Shown here: positions 15,094 through 22,649 of the stretch, in pieces
Layout of the letters: every line of letters begins with the position of its first letter
How positions within the stretch are numbered: position 1 is the stretch's first letter
From: Bacteroidota bacterium
GTDB taxonomy: Bacteria; Bacteroidota; Ignavibacteria; SZUA-365
Length of the DNA: 40,026 nt
Direction of reading: 5' to 3'
Assembly: GCA_029907355.1 (NCBI GenBank)
Contig: JARYLZ010000021.1
Coordinates: forward strand, 1 to 40,026
Notes under the pieces: model-generated
The model's input: only the letters and a program-made list of their open reading frames with translations
Database searches by the model: none
Told to the model about the DNA's origin: nothing
Translations under genes and position numbers: made by a program

Positions 15094-17799
15094 ATGACGT
15101 TCGACCCGATCGGTTTCCTCGGAAGGCTCGCCGTGGGTGCTGGGTTCGCGGCGGCCGTCACCGCGTCGATCCTTTCCTTCCTCGCTCTTCGGCGCCCTCG
15201 ACTCGCTGCGATAGGGTGGAGGGCGTTCCAAGCGGCCGCCGTCACGGTCTGCATCGCCTCGGCCGCGCTGTTGATGCTCATTCTCGATCACCGGTTCGAG
15301 TACGAGTACATCCGGGCATACAGTTCGCGCGATCTCCCGTTGGGCCTTCTCCTTTCGACCTTCTACGCCGGGCAGGAAGGGAGCATCCTGCTTTGGGCGC
15401 TGGCGGTCGGGCTCATCGGCATCGGATTCCTCACGTCCGTGCGAAAGCAGGGGAACGACGCGGAAGTAACGACCGGTTACGCAGCGGTTCTCGCGTTTCT
15501 CCTCCTCCTCCTCCTCGTCAAGAGCCCTTTCGCCGCTCCCGATGTCCCGCTCGTTCCCCGTGACGGCCGCGGGTTGAATCCGCTCCTGCGGAATTTCTGG
15601 ATGCAGGTCCACCCGCCGGTTCTCTTCCTCGGCTTCGCGGCCATGACACCGCCGTTCGCCCTCGCCCTGGGCGCCCTCGCCCGGAGGCGATACGGGGGAT
15701 GGGTGATCTCCGCACTGCCCTGGGTGGCGGGCGGCGCCGCCATGCTGGGGCTGGGGATCGTACTCGGCGGGTTTTGGGCATACGAAACCCTTGGTTGGGG
15801 CGGATGGTGGGGGTGGGACCCCGTCGAGAACTCCTCGCTCATACCCTGGCTCGTTTCGGTCTCCGCCGTTCACACCATGCTCGTTCAGAAACGGACGGGC
15901 GGCCTGGTGATGACGAATTTCACGCTCGTCATCCTGGCTTTCCTCGCCGTGCTCTACTCCACGTTCCTGACGCGGAGCGGAGTCCTCGGCGAGGCGTCGG
16001 TACACGCGTTCGTCGACCCCGGCCGCTTCACCTTCACGCTCCTCCTCCTGTCCCTGTTCGTATTCACGGATACGGGGATTCTGCTTCTCCTTTCACGGTT
16101 CACGAACCTCGGGACGCGCGTCCTGCAGCGGCGGCCCGGTCTGCAGGGCGTTGCCGTCCTCTCCGCCCTCGTCGTCGCGCCGAGCATCCCGCTGTTCGCC
16201 GCCGTATCCGGGGATCTCGTCCCCGTCTTCCGGGTTGCCATCCAAAAGTCCCCGGCGGTGTGGGGCGTTTTCCTCTACCCGCTCCTCGGCCTTTCGTCCG
16301 CCTTGAACGCGACGGTGCCCTTGGCGCTGCCGGCCTTCATCCTCGAGCTGGGTGTCCTCGTCTACACGTTCACTGCCCGGCTCCACCCGGGTGTATCGAT
16401 ACGAAGTTTCCGCTTCCTTTCCCGGGAGACGTTCCTCGGTTTCGGCGCGCTCACCCTCGGGATCTTCGCGGCAGCCGTCCTGTTCGGGACTTCTCTGCCC
16501 GTAATCCCGCATCCCGTGATCGAGTGGATCAACGATTTCCTGAGTCGCACGGGTTCTCTGGCAGCGGTCGGGAATACCGTCGAGCCTACATTCTACGAGA
16601 CATTGGGTCTTCCGCTGGCAATTCTCATGATGGCGCTGACCGCCACTGCGGTCGCCTTGAAATGGACCGAAGACACATGGGCGGGCGTGGCGAGAAAACT
16701 CACCATCCCGCTCATGACGGCAGCGTTGTGTTCCACCGTCCTCGCTTTCGCCGGTGTCCGTGAGCCGTGGATGCTGGCCCTGGGGTTCTTCGCGATCCTC
16801 GCGACGGCAGTGAACGCCCGGGCCGGCTGGCGCGTGCTCAGGGGCGAACCTCGATATGTGGGGGCTTACCTTTCGCATATCGGGGTCGGGGCGCTCCTCC
16901 TCGGCGTCATCGGCTCCGGCTTCCTTGCGCGCAGCCGAGTGCTGGAACTCCCGGAAGGCGGGCGGGTCGAAGCGCTCGGACACGTCTTCACCTACGCGGG
17001 ATACGAGCCGATCGAGGGCGGCACGAAGTTCCGTTTCAAGGTCGCGGTAGCGGAGACCGGCGGACGGGAGGCCGATACCGTCGGACCCGTGATGTACGAA
17101 ACGTGGTACGGAGGCGCGCGGCAGGTCATGCGCATCCCCGGTATCGAACGGTACTGGCGGAAGGACGTCTACATCGAACCGCACGGTCTCACCGAACCGG
17201 CACCATCGGGGTGGCGGGCAGTGCGTTTCGAGCGTGGTGTCGACGTTCCGTTCGGCGGGTACACCATCCGGTTTCACGACATCGAGTCCGGGGGTGCTGT
17301 CGTATCCGACCCATTCCGGCTCGCTGTCGTGTTCCAGGTAACGCGGAGCGGCAAGGCGCCCCGCTTTCTCACGGCGAGAAAGTTCCGCGGCCCGGACGGC
17401 GTCGTCGACGAACCCGCGCGGACGGGAGAAGGCGACCTCGAAATCGTCCTCGACGGCGCATCCTGGGACAGGGAAAAAAAGACCGTCGAGTCCGTTTCCG
17501 CTCGCATCCGCAACCCGAGGGCAACCCCGAACCGATCGGGCCGCGACACCCTGATCGTTCAGGTCTCCGTCAAGCCGTTCATGACGCTGGTCTGGGCAGG
17601 CGTTGCCCTCGTGATCGCGGGGTTCGTGACAGCGGGTTTTCGTCGGGCGAAAGACGCTGTGCGGCTCGCGCGGCGAAGAATCGAGCCTGTGGAGCACGAA
17701 GTCGAGCGGGATGTCCCCCAGCTTGTCGATGTTCCGGCCGGTTCGGGACCGTTGGAGGGAGAGGGAAACGGCTGCCCCGATACCGCGCGGGCGGAGTGA
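15094..17799 (+). CDS. ccmF: Cytochrome c haem lyase subunit CcmF
   Basis: The 901-residue polytopic membrane protein is larger than E. coli CcmF (~650 residues). The haem-handling W-rich motif W235-G-G-W-W-G-W-D242-P-V-E-N is followed by L-I-P-W-L, and conserved histidines flank it. Upstream is the standard Y-A-G-Q-E-G-S-I-L-L-W-A segment. The extra length is a C-terminal extracytoplasmic domain (about residues 590-820) closed by a final helix and a charged tail. CcmF attaches haem from CcmE to apocytochrome c. In variant systems without CcmH, an extended CcmF might take over part of its role, but that is speculation. ATG 15094 has GGAG upstream. No ccmG/H/I follows; the next gene is sdhC after 346 bases. 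Confidence 0.92.
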   Translation: MTFDPIGFLGRLAVGAGFAAAVTASILSFLALRRPRLAAIGWRAFQAAAVTVCIASAALLMLILDHRFEYEYIRAYSSRDLPLGLLLSTFYAGQEGSILLWALAVGLIGIGFLTSVRKQGNDAEVTTGYAAVLAFLLLLLLVKSPFAAPDVPLVPRDGRGLNPLLRNFWMQVHPPVLFLGFAAMTPPFALALGALARRRYGGWVISALPWVAGGAAMLGLGIVLGGFWAYETLGWGGWWGWDPVENSSLIPWLVSVSAVHTMLVQKRTGGLVMTNFTLVILAFLAVLYSTFLTRSGVLGEASVHAFVDPGRFTFTLLLLSLFVFTDTGILLLLSRFTNLGTRVLQRRPGLQGVAVLSALVVAPSIPLFAAVSGDLVPVFRVAIQKSPAVWGVFLYPLLGLSSALNATVPLALPAFILELGVLVYTFTARLHPGVSIRSFRFLSRETFLGFGALTLGIFAAAVLFGTSLPVIPHPVIEWINDFLSRTGSLAAVGNTVEPTFYETLGLPLAILMMALTATAVALKWTEDTWAGVARKLTIPLMTAALCSTVLAFAGVREPWMLALGFFAILATAVNARAGWRVLRGEPRYVGAYLSHIGVGALLLGVIGSGFLARSRVLELPEGGRVEALGHVFTYAGYEPIEGGTKFRFKVAVAETGGREADTVGPVMYETWYGGARQVMRIPGIERYWRKDVYIEPHGLTEPAPSGWRAVRFERGVDVPFGGYTIRFHDIESGGAVVSDPFRLAVVFQVTRSGKAPRFLTARKFRGPDGVVDEPARTGEGDLEIVLDGASWDREKKTVESVSARIRNPRATPNRSGRDTLIVQVSVKPFMTLVWAGVALVIAGFVTAGFRRAKDAVRLARRRIEPVEHEVERDVPQLVDVPAGSGPLEGEGNGCPDTARAE

Positions 17800-18145
17800 T
17801 ACCCAGGCGGGTCCGACCACACGGCCCGAGGGCGGGGAACGCGTTTGTATCCTCGAGGGGACTTCCCTATGTTCGCACCGAATGCCCGTGCGCATTCACA
17901 GGACACATGCCGAGGGATAGTTGAACCGCCGTCGGCAAGGCGTCCCGTCACCGCCGAGCGGCGGTCGTATCCATGAAAGCACCTGTTCCTCAACTCGCCA
18001 TTCCCACGCATCCCTTGCCGTACCGGCCGCGGTATACCCCGGTGCCTGTCGGCACTCGATCGCCGGCGGGTGCCGTGTCACCGCTACGGGCACCTTTTCC
18101 CCGCTTTCCCTTTTCCGTTTGATATAACCAACCGATGAAGGTCAC
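17800..18145. other. Structured intergenic region before sdhCAB
   Basis: No gene is supported in these 346 bases. There are several short inverted repeats: ACCGCC-GAGC-GGCGGT (17950-17965), TACCG-GCCG-CGGTA (18021-18034), GTGCC-TGTC-GGCAC (18042-18055), and a bulged GTGCCGT / ACGGGCAC (18070-18093). None has a T-tract, so they are not ordinary terminators. A TATAAC at 18123-18128 could be a -10 box for sdhC, but the -35 is unclear. In GC-rich DNA some of these arise by chance. Confidence 0.35.
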
Positions 18146-18853
18146 ATGGCCAGTTTCTTTTCATTTCTCCGGTCTTCGATCCTGAGCAAGGTGGTGATGG
18201 CGGCGACGGGGATCATCCTGCTCCTGTTCCTGATCGGCCACATGCTCGGGAACATGCAGATGTACCTCGGACCGGCACGGATGAACGCTTATGCAGCGAT
18301 GTTGCAGGGGCTCGGAGGTGCGTTGTGGATCGTCCGTGCCGTCCTGTTCCTCTCCGTCGTCCTCCACGTCATCACCTCGATCCGGCTGAAGCTCTCGAAC
18401 ATGGCGGCGAAGCCCTCGGCTTACGTGAGGAAGAAGTGGGTGAAGGCCACGCTGACGTCGCGCACGATGTTCCTGACCGGCTCGACCATCGCCCTGTTCG
18501 TGACGTACCACCTCCTCCATTTCACGTTCAAAGCGACCCACCCGCAGTATGCGGGGCTTCGCGACACGTTCGGGCGCATGGACGTGTACGCGATGGTCAT
18601 CGCGGCATACCGGGAACCGCTGATCTCATTGGTCTACATCGCGGCGATGGTCTTGCTCGGGTTCCACCTCAACCACGCGACGCTGAGCGCCTTGCAAACA
18701 CTGGGGGTGAACCACCCGAAGTACAACGGGTTCATCGAGAAGCTGAGCATCACCGTCTCGCTCCTCATCGTGCTCGGGTTCATTTCGATCCCGTGCGGCG
18801 TATTCCTCGAGATCATCAAACCGGTGCAAGCGACCGTTGCAGGAGGGATGTGA
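18146..18853 (+). CDS. sdhC: Succinate dehydrogenase / fumarate reductase cytochrome b subunit
   Basis: The 235-residue protein has five hydrophobic helices, matching the single-subunit, di-haem cytochrome b of B-type succinate:menaquinone oxidoreductases (as in Bacillus and Wolinella). The first helix holds G-H-M-L-G-N, and histidines at V-L-H-V-I, Y-H-L-L-H and F-H-L-N-H are candidate axial haem ligands. It anchors SdhAB to the inner membrane and passes electrons to menaquinone. GAAGGT precedes the ATG. SdhA starts just after its stop, preceded by a strong ribosome site. There is no separate SdhD, consistent with the B type. Confidence 0.94.
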   Translation: MASFFSFLRSSILSKVVMAATGIILLLFLIGHMLGNMQMYLGPARMNAYAAMLQGLGGALWIVRAVLFLSVVLHVITSIRLKLSNMAAKPSAYVRKKWVKATLTSRTMFLTGSTIALFVTYHLLHFTFKATHPQYAGLRDTFGRMDVYAMVIAAYREPLISLVYIAAMVLLGFHLNHATLSALQTLGVNHPKYNGFIEKLSITVSLLIVLGFISIPCGVFLEIIKPVQATVAGGM

Positions 18854-18854
18854 C

Positions 18855-20768
18855 ATGACACTCGATGCCAAGATCCCGTCCGGTCCCATCGAGCAGAAAT
18901 GGGACAACCATCGATTCGAGATGAAGCTCGTCTCCCCGGCCAACAAGCGGAAATTCAGCGTGATCGTCGTGGGGACGGGGCTCGCGGGGGCCTCGGCCGC
19001 CGCCTCGCTCGCCGAGCTCGGTTACAACGTCGAGGTCTTCTGTTACAACGACAGCCCGCGACGCGCGCACTCCATCGCCGCACAGGGCGGCATCAACGCC
19101 GCGAAGAACTATCCGAACGATGGCGACAGCATCCGCCGGCTCTTCTACGACACGGTCAAGGGCGGGGATTACCGCGCACGGGAGGCCAATGTGTACCGGC
19201 TCGCCCAGGTGAGCAGCGCCATCATCGACCAGTGCGTGGCCCAGGGCGTGCCGTTCGCCCGCGAGTACGGGGGGTATCTCGACAACCGATCCTTCGGCGG
19301 CGCACAGGTTTCCAGGACCTTCTACGCGCGCGGCCAGACGGGCCAGCAGCTGCTCCTCGGCGCGTACTCGGCCATGATGCGGCAAGTGGGGCTCGGCATG
19401 GTCCGTTTCCATTCCCGGACCGAGATGCTGGATATCGTCGTCGTGGACGGCGCCTGCCGCGGCGTCGTCACGCGGGATCTCGTGACGGGGAAAATCGAGT
19501 CGTGGGCGGCGGATGCGGTAATCCTCGCCACGGGAGGGTACTCGAACGTCTTCTTCCTTTCTACCAATGCCATCGCCTGCAACGTCACCGCGATTTACCG
19601 CGCCTACAAGAAAGGGGCGTTTTTCGCCAACCCATGCTTCACGCAGATCCACCCGACGTGTATCCCGCTTTCGGGCACGCACCAATCGAAGCTCACGCTG
19701 ATGTCCGAGTCTCTCCGGAACGATGGGCGCATCTGGGTCCCGAAAGCGAAAGGCGACAAGCGCCCCCCCAACGAGATCCCGGAGGACGAACGCGACTATT
19801 ACCTCGAACGCATGTACCCGAGTTACGGCAACCTCGCCCCGCGGGACATTTCCTCGCGTGCGGCCAAGCGCGTCTGCGACGAGGGGCGTGGCGTCGGACC
19901 GACCGGCTACGGCGTGTACCTGGACTTCGCGGAATCGATCCGGCGGCTGGGGCGAGCTGTCATCGAGGAACGCTATGGGAACCTGTTCGAAATGTACGAG
20001 CGCATCACCGGCGAGAACCCGTACGAGGTGCCGATGCGCATCTACCCCGCCGCGCACTATACGATGGGCGGGCTGTGGGTGGATTACAACCTCATGAGCA
20101 CCGTCCCCGGCCTGCATGTTCTCGGCGAAGCGAATTTCTCCGACCACGGTGCGAACCGGCTCGGCGCGAGCGCGCTCATGCAGGGACTCGCCGACGGGTA
20201 TTTCATCATTCCGTACACGCTTTCCCACTACTTCGCCACCGCGAAACCCGCCAAGGTGACGACGGACCACGCGGAGTTCCGCCGCGCCGAGAGCGAGGCG
20301 CACGAGAGGATTCGGAAACTTCTCGCCCTCAAGGGCAAGCGGACGGTTGCCGATATCCACCGCGAACTGGGTTCCGTCATGTGGGAATACTGCGGCATGG
20401 GCCGCAATGAGCAGGGCCTGAAAAAAGCGCTCGAGATCATCCCGACCCTGCGGGAGGAATTCTGGAACAACGCCATCGTCGTCGGATCCGGCGACGAGTT
20501 GAATCCTGCCCTCGAGCGCGCGGGCCGCGTGGCCGACTTCCTCGAATTCGCCGAACTCATGTGTCTCGACGCCCTCCACCGGAACGAGTCCTGCGGCGGG
20601 CATTTCCGCGAGGAGTACCAGACCGAGGACGGAGAGGCGAAACGCAACGACGAAGAGTACGCCTACGTCGCCGCCTGGGAATACGCCGGCGAAGGCAAAT
20701 CCCCAATCCTGCACCGGGAACCCCTCGAGTTCGAGACCGTGAAGCTGCAGACAAGGAGTTACAAGTGA
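18855..20768 (+). CDS. sdhA: Succinate dehydrogenase / fumarate reductase flavoprotein subunit
   Basis: The 637-residue FAD protein opens with a dinucleotide motif G-T-G-L-A-G-A-S (about residue 40). It has the covalent-flavin histidine H72 in A-H-S-I-A-A-Q-G-G, then the active-site region R-D-I-S-S-R-A-A-K with the catalytic arginine and [10 protein letters not shown]. It oxidises succinate to fumarate, or the reverse, in the cytoplasmic part of complex II. The sequence type is the long FrdA/SdhA of B-type enzymes (W-D-N-H near the N-terminus). ATG 18855 lies seven bases after AGGAGGG, while the frame is open slightly further upstream. Direction in vivo cannot be told from sequence. Confidence 0.96.
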   Translation: MTLDAKIPSGPIEQKWDNHRFEMKLVSPANKRKFSVIVVGTGLAGASAAASLAELGYNVEVFCYNDSPRRAHSIAAQGGINAAKNYPNDGDSIRRLFYDTVKGGDYRAREANVYRLAQVSSAIIDQCVAQGVPFAREYGGYLDNRSFGGAQVSRTFYARGQTGQQLLLGAYSAMMRQVGLGMVRFHSRTEMLDIVVVDGACRGVVTRDLVTGKIESWAADAVILATGGYSNVFFLSTNAIACNVTAIYRAYKKGAFFANPCFTQIHPTCIPLSGTHQSKLTLMSESLRNDGRIWVPKAKGDKRPPNEIPEDERDYYLERMYPSYGNLAPRDISSRAAKRVCDEGRGVGPTGYGVYLDFAESIRRLGRAVIEERYGNLFEMYERITGENPYEVPMRIYPAAHYTMGGLWVDYNLMSTVPGLHVLGEANFSDHGANRLGASALMQGLADGYFIIPYTLSHYFATAKPAKVTTDHAEFRRAESEAHERIRKLLALKGKRTVADIHRELGSVMWEYCGMGRNEQGLKKALEIIPTLREEFWNNAIVVGSGDELNPALERAGRVADFLEFAELMCLDALHRNESCGGHFREEYQTEDGEAKRNDEEYAYVAAWEYAGEGKSPILHREPLEFETVKLQTRSYK

Positions 20769-21541
20769 TGAGACTCACCCTTCACATCTGGCGGCAGAAG
20801 AACGCCCGCGAGAAAGGGCGCATGGTGACCTACGAGCTCGACGGCGTCTCCGAGGACATGTCGTTCCTCGAGATGCTCGACATGCTCAACGAGAAATTGA
20901 TGCGCAACGGCGAGGAACCGGTCGCCTTCGACCACGATTGCCGTGAAGGCATCTGCGGCGCGTGCTCCCTCGCGGTGAACGGCATCCCCCATGGCCACGA
21001 ACCCTTGACGACGATCTGCCAGCTCCACATGCGGAAGTTCCGCGACGGGGACGCGATCTACATCGAGCCGTGGCGTGCCCGCGCTTTTCCGGTCATCAAG
21101 GACCTCGTCACCGACCGCAGCGCCCTCGACCGTATCATCGCGGCGGGCGGGTACATCTCGGTGCACACGGGCGGTGTGCCGGACGCCAATGCCATCCTCA
21201 TCGGGAAAGAAGAAGCCGAAAGAGCGATGGACTTCGCCGCCTGTATCGGGTGCGGCGCTTGCGTCGCCGCGTGCAAGAACAGTTCGGCGATGCTCTTCGT
21301 GGCGGCGAAAATCGCCCAGTTCGCCTACCTGCCGCAGGGGCAGCCGGAACGCAAGCGCCGTGCGCTCGCCATGGTCGCGAAGATGGACGAGGAAGGCTTC
21401 GGTGCCTGCTCGAACCTCTACGAGTGCGAAGCCGTGTGCCCGAAAGGCATCAGCGTCTCGGCGATCGCTCTCATGAACCGCGATTTCATCCGCGCCAAAC
21501 TCACCGAGGTCCCGCAAAAAACTACGGCCGGGGGGGGTTGA
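20768..21541 (+). CDS. sdhB: Succinate dehydrogenase / fumarate reductase iron-sulfur subunit
   Basis: The 257-residue protein starts at an ATG sharing its A with the sdhA stop (TGATG), so it is translationally coupled. The N-terminal ferredoxin fold holds the [2Fe-2S] ligands C58-R-E-G-I-C63-G-A-C66, plus a later cysteine. The C-terminal domain has C159-I-G-C162-G-A-C165-x3-C169 and C214-x5-C220-x3-C224 for the [4Fe-4S] and [3Fe-4S] clusters. These carry electrons from FAD in SdhA to the haems in SdhC. The last residues are glycine-rich and end just before a repeated motif. All cluster ligands appear intact. Confidence 0.96.
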   Translation: MRLTLHIWRQKNAREKGRMVTYELDGVSEDMSFLEMLDMLNEKLMRNGEEPVAFDHDCREGICGACSLAVNGIPHGHEPLTTICQLHMRKFRDGDAIYIEPWRARAFPVIKDLVTDRSALDRIIAAGGYISVHTGGVPDANAILIGKEEAERAMDFAACIGCGACVAACKNSSAMLFVAAKIAQFAYLPQGQPERKRRALAMVAKMDEEGFGACSNLYECEAVCPKGISVSAIALMNRDFIRAKLTEVPQKTTAGGG

Positions 21542-21562
21542 CCATACGGCCGGACCATACGG
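21540..21562. repeat. Direct repeat GACCATACGG x2 after sdhB
   Basis: GACCATACGG occurs at 21540-21549 and 21553-21562, the first copy overlapping the last base of the sdhB stop. A related GGCATACGGGG is at 21591-21601. The pattern could be a protein-binding site or a decayed short repeat; no function is implied. Confidence 0.4.
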
Positions 21563-21667
21563 GGCTCGCGCCTTGCCCTTCCGGGCTTCGGGCATACGGG
21601 GAATAAGTCCTCCCGTGGCTCGAAGGCGTTCGATCTTTCCCCATTTCGACCGGCGGCCGATCCGCTC

Positions 21668-21694
21668 GGCTCGGACCCAGCCGAGCCCGTCTTT
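21668..21694 (+). terminator. Possible terminator of sdhCAB
   Basis: GGCTCGG (21668-21674), loop ACCCAG and CCGAGCC (21681-21687) make a perfect 7-bp stem, followed by CGTCTTT. The T-tract is short, so this is a weak intrinsic terminator or an operator-like palindrome just upstream of the next promoter. Confidence 0.4.
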
Positions 21695-21720
21695 CGCCGC
21701 ATCGCTGTTCTGAGTATACT
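21692..21720 (+). promoter_or_regulatory. Candidate promoter for the eIF-2B-like gene
   Basis: TTTCGC (21692-21697), a 17-base spacer and TATACT (21715-21720) give a good -10 and a moderate -35, 29 bases before the ATG. The upstream stem-loop touches its -35. A start here would separate the gene from sdhCAB. Confidence 0.4.
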
Positions 21721-21749
21721 ACGGCGCCCCTATCGAAGGCATCCCCGTG

Positions 21750-22601
21750 ATGACATGTTTCCGCGAACTCGCCGATGACCACACCTCCGGTGCGACCGAG
21801 CTGATCCATCGCCTGCTCGCCGTCTGCGAGAACCACATCATCGGCGGTGAATACGAGGATTTGCGGAGAGGGCTCGCCCTGCTCGAGAATGAACAGAGGA
21901 GCATGCCCTCGTTCCATGCGGTCCTCCAGATTCTCAAGACGGACCTCCTGCCCCTCATCCGCGAAGAGGGGGACAACGCCGAGGCCATGAAGTACCTGCT
22001 CTCTCTCTCGGAAATCCTCGAAGAGTCCGGTCGGTCGGTTTCGCGGCTCTTCACGGATTTGTTCACGACGCCTCAGCGCGTCGTCACGTTGAGCAGGAGC
22101 GGGACCGTCATCCAAGCGCTCCAAGCGTTGCACGAGCGGTCCTTGCTCGCCCACCTCACCGTCCTGGAGTCTCGGCCGATGAACGAGGGGGTGAAAACGA
22201 TCCGCGAGTTCAACGGGAAAGCGGAAGCCACCCTGTTCGTCGACGCGGCCGTGGGCGTCGCCGTGCAGGATGCGGATTGCGCCACTGTGGGGGCGGATTG
22301 CATCAGCGCCGACGGTTTCCTGCTCAACAAGACGGGCACATACCCCCTGGCACTGTGCTGCCGCGAGCGCGGCGTCCCGCTGTACGTGCTCTGCGACTCG
22401 CTGAAATTTTCACCCCAGCTTCGCGAGGCGATCGAGGTGGAAGACAGCCCCGCCTCCGACGTCGTCATCAAGCGGGCCAAGGACACGTTCACGATCTGGA
22501 ACCGGTATTTCGAGTGGACGCCGATCGATCTCGTGAAGGCGTTCGTCACCGAGCGCGGCGTGTTCACCCCCGACAGCATTTCGCGCCTCGCGGGGGATTG
22601 A
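21750..22601 (+). CDS. eIF-2B alpha/beta/delta family protein
   Basis: The 283-residue protein has an N-terminal helical half (to about residue 105) and a C-terminal Rossmann-like half. Family hallmarks are L-E-S-R-P-M-N-E-G near residue 139 and G-A-D183 then D-G-F-L-L-N-K-T-G-T-Y, with V-P-L-Y-V-L near residue 210. Relatives include methylthioribose-1-phosphate isomerase, ribose-1,5-bisphosphate isomerase and eukaryotic eIF2B regulatory subunits. In the isomerases a catalytic cysteine lies in the T-H-C-N-T-G segment; the aligned stretch here reads T-L-S115-R-S-G, so the cysteine appears to be serine. It is therefore unlikely to be MtnA, and activity is uncertain. GTG 21747 directly before ATG 21750 is an alternative start. 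The next gene is 48 bases downstream. Confidence 0.82.
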   Translation: MTCFRELADDHTSGATELIHRLLAVCENHIIGGEYEDLRRGLALLENEQRSMPSFHAVLQILKTDLLPLIREEGDNAEAMKYLLSLSEILEESGRSVSRLFTDLFTTPQRVVTLSRSGTVIQALQALHERSLLAHLTVLESRPMNEGVKTIREFNGKAEATLFVDAAVGVAVQDADCATVGADCISADGFLLNKTGTYPLALCCRERGVPLYVLCDSLKFSPQLREAIEVEDSPASDVVIKRAKDTFTIWNRYFEWTPIDLVKAFVTERGVFTPDSISRLAGD

Positions 22602-22649
22602 ACCCATGCGCCGAAACCTTCTCGAGACGTCCGCCGGCGGGGACGCGGC

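Noticed and set aside
16093-17895. 600-codon minus-strand frame opposite ccmF
   Set aside because: It is antisense to ccmF, low in hydrophobic order and without any recognisable domain.
18816-20714. 632-codon minus-strand frame opposite sdhA
   Set aside because: It mirrors the sdhA codon pattern and has no family similarity; sdhA is certain.
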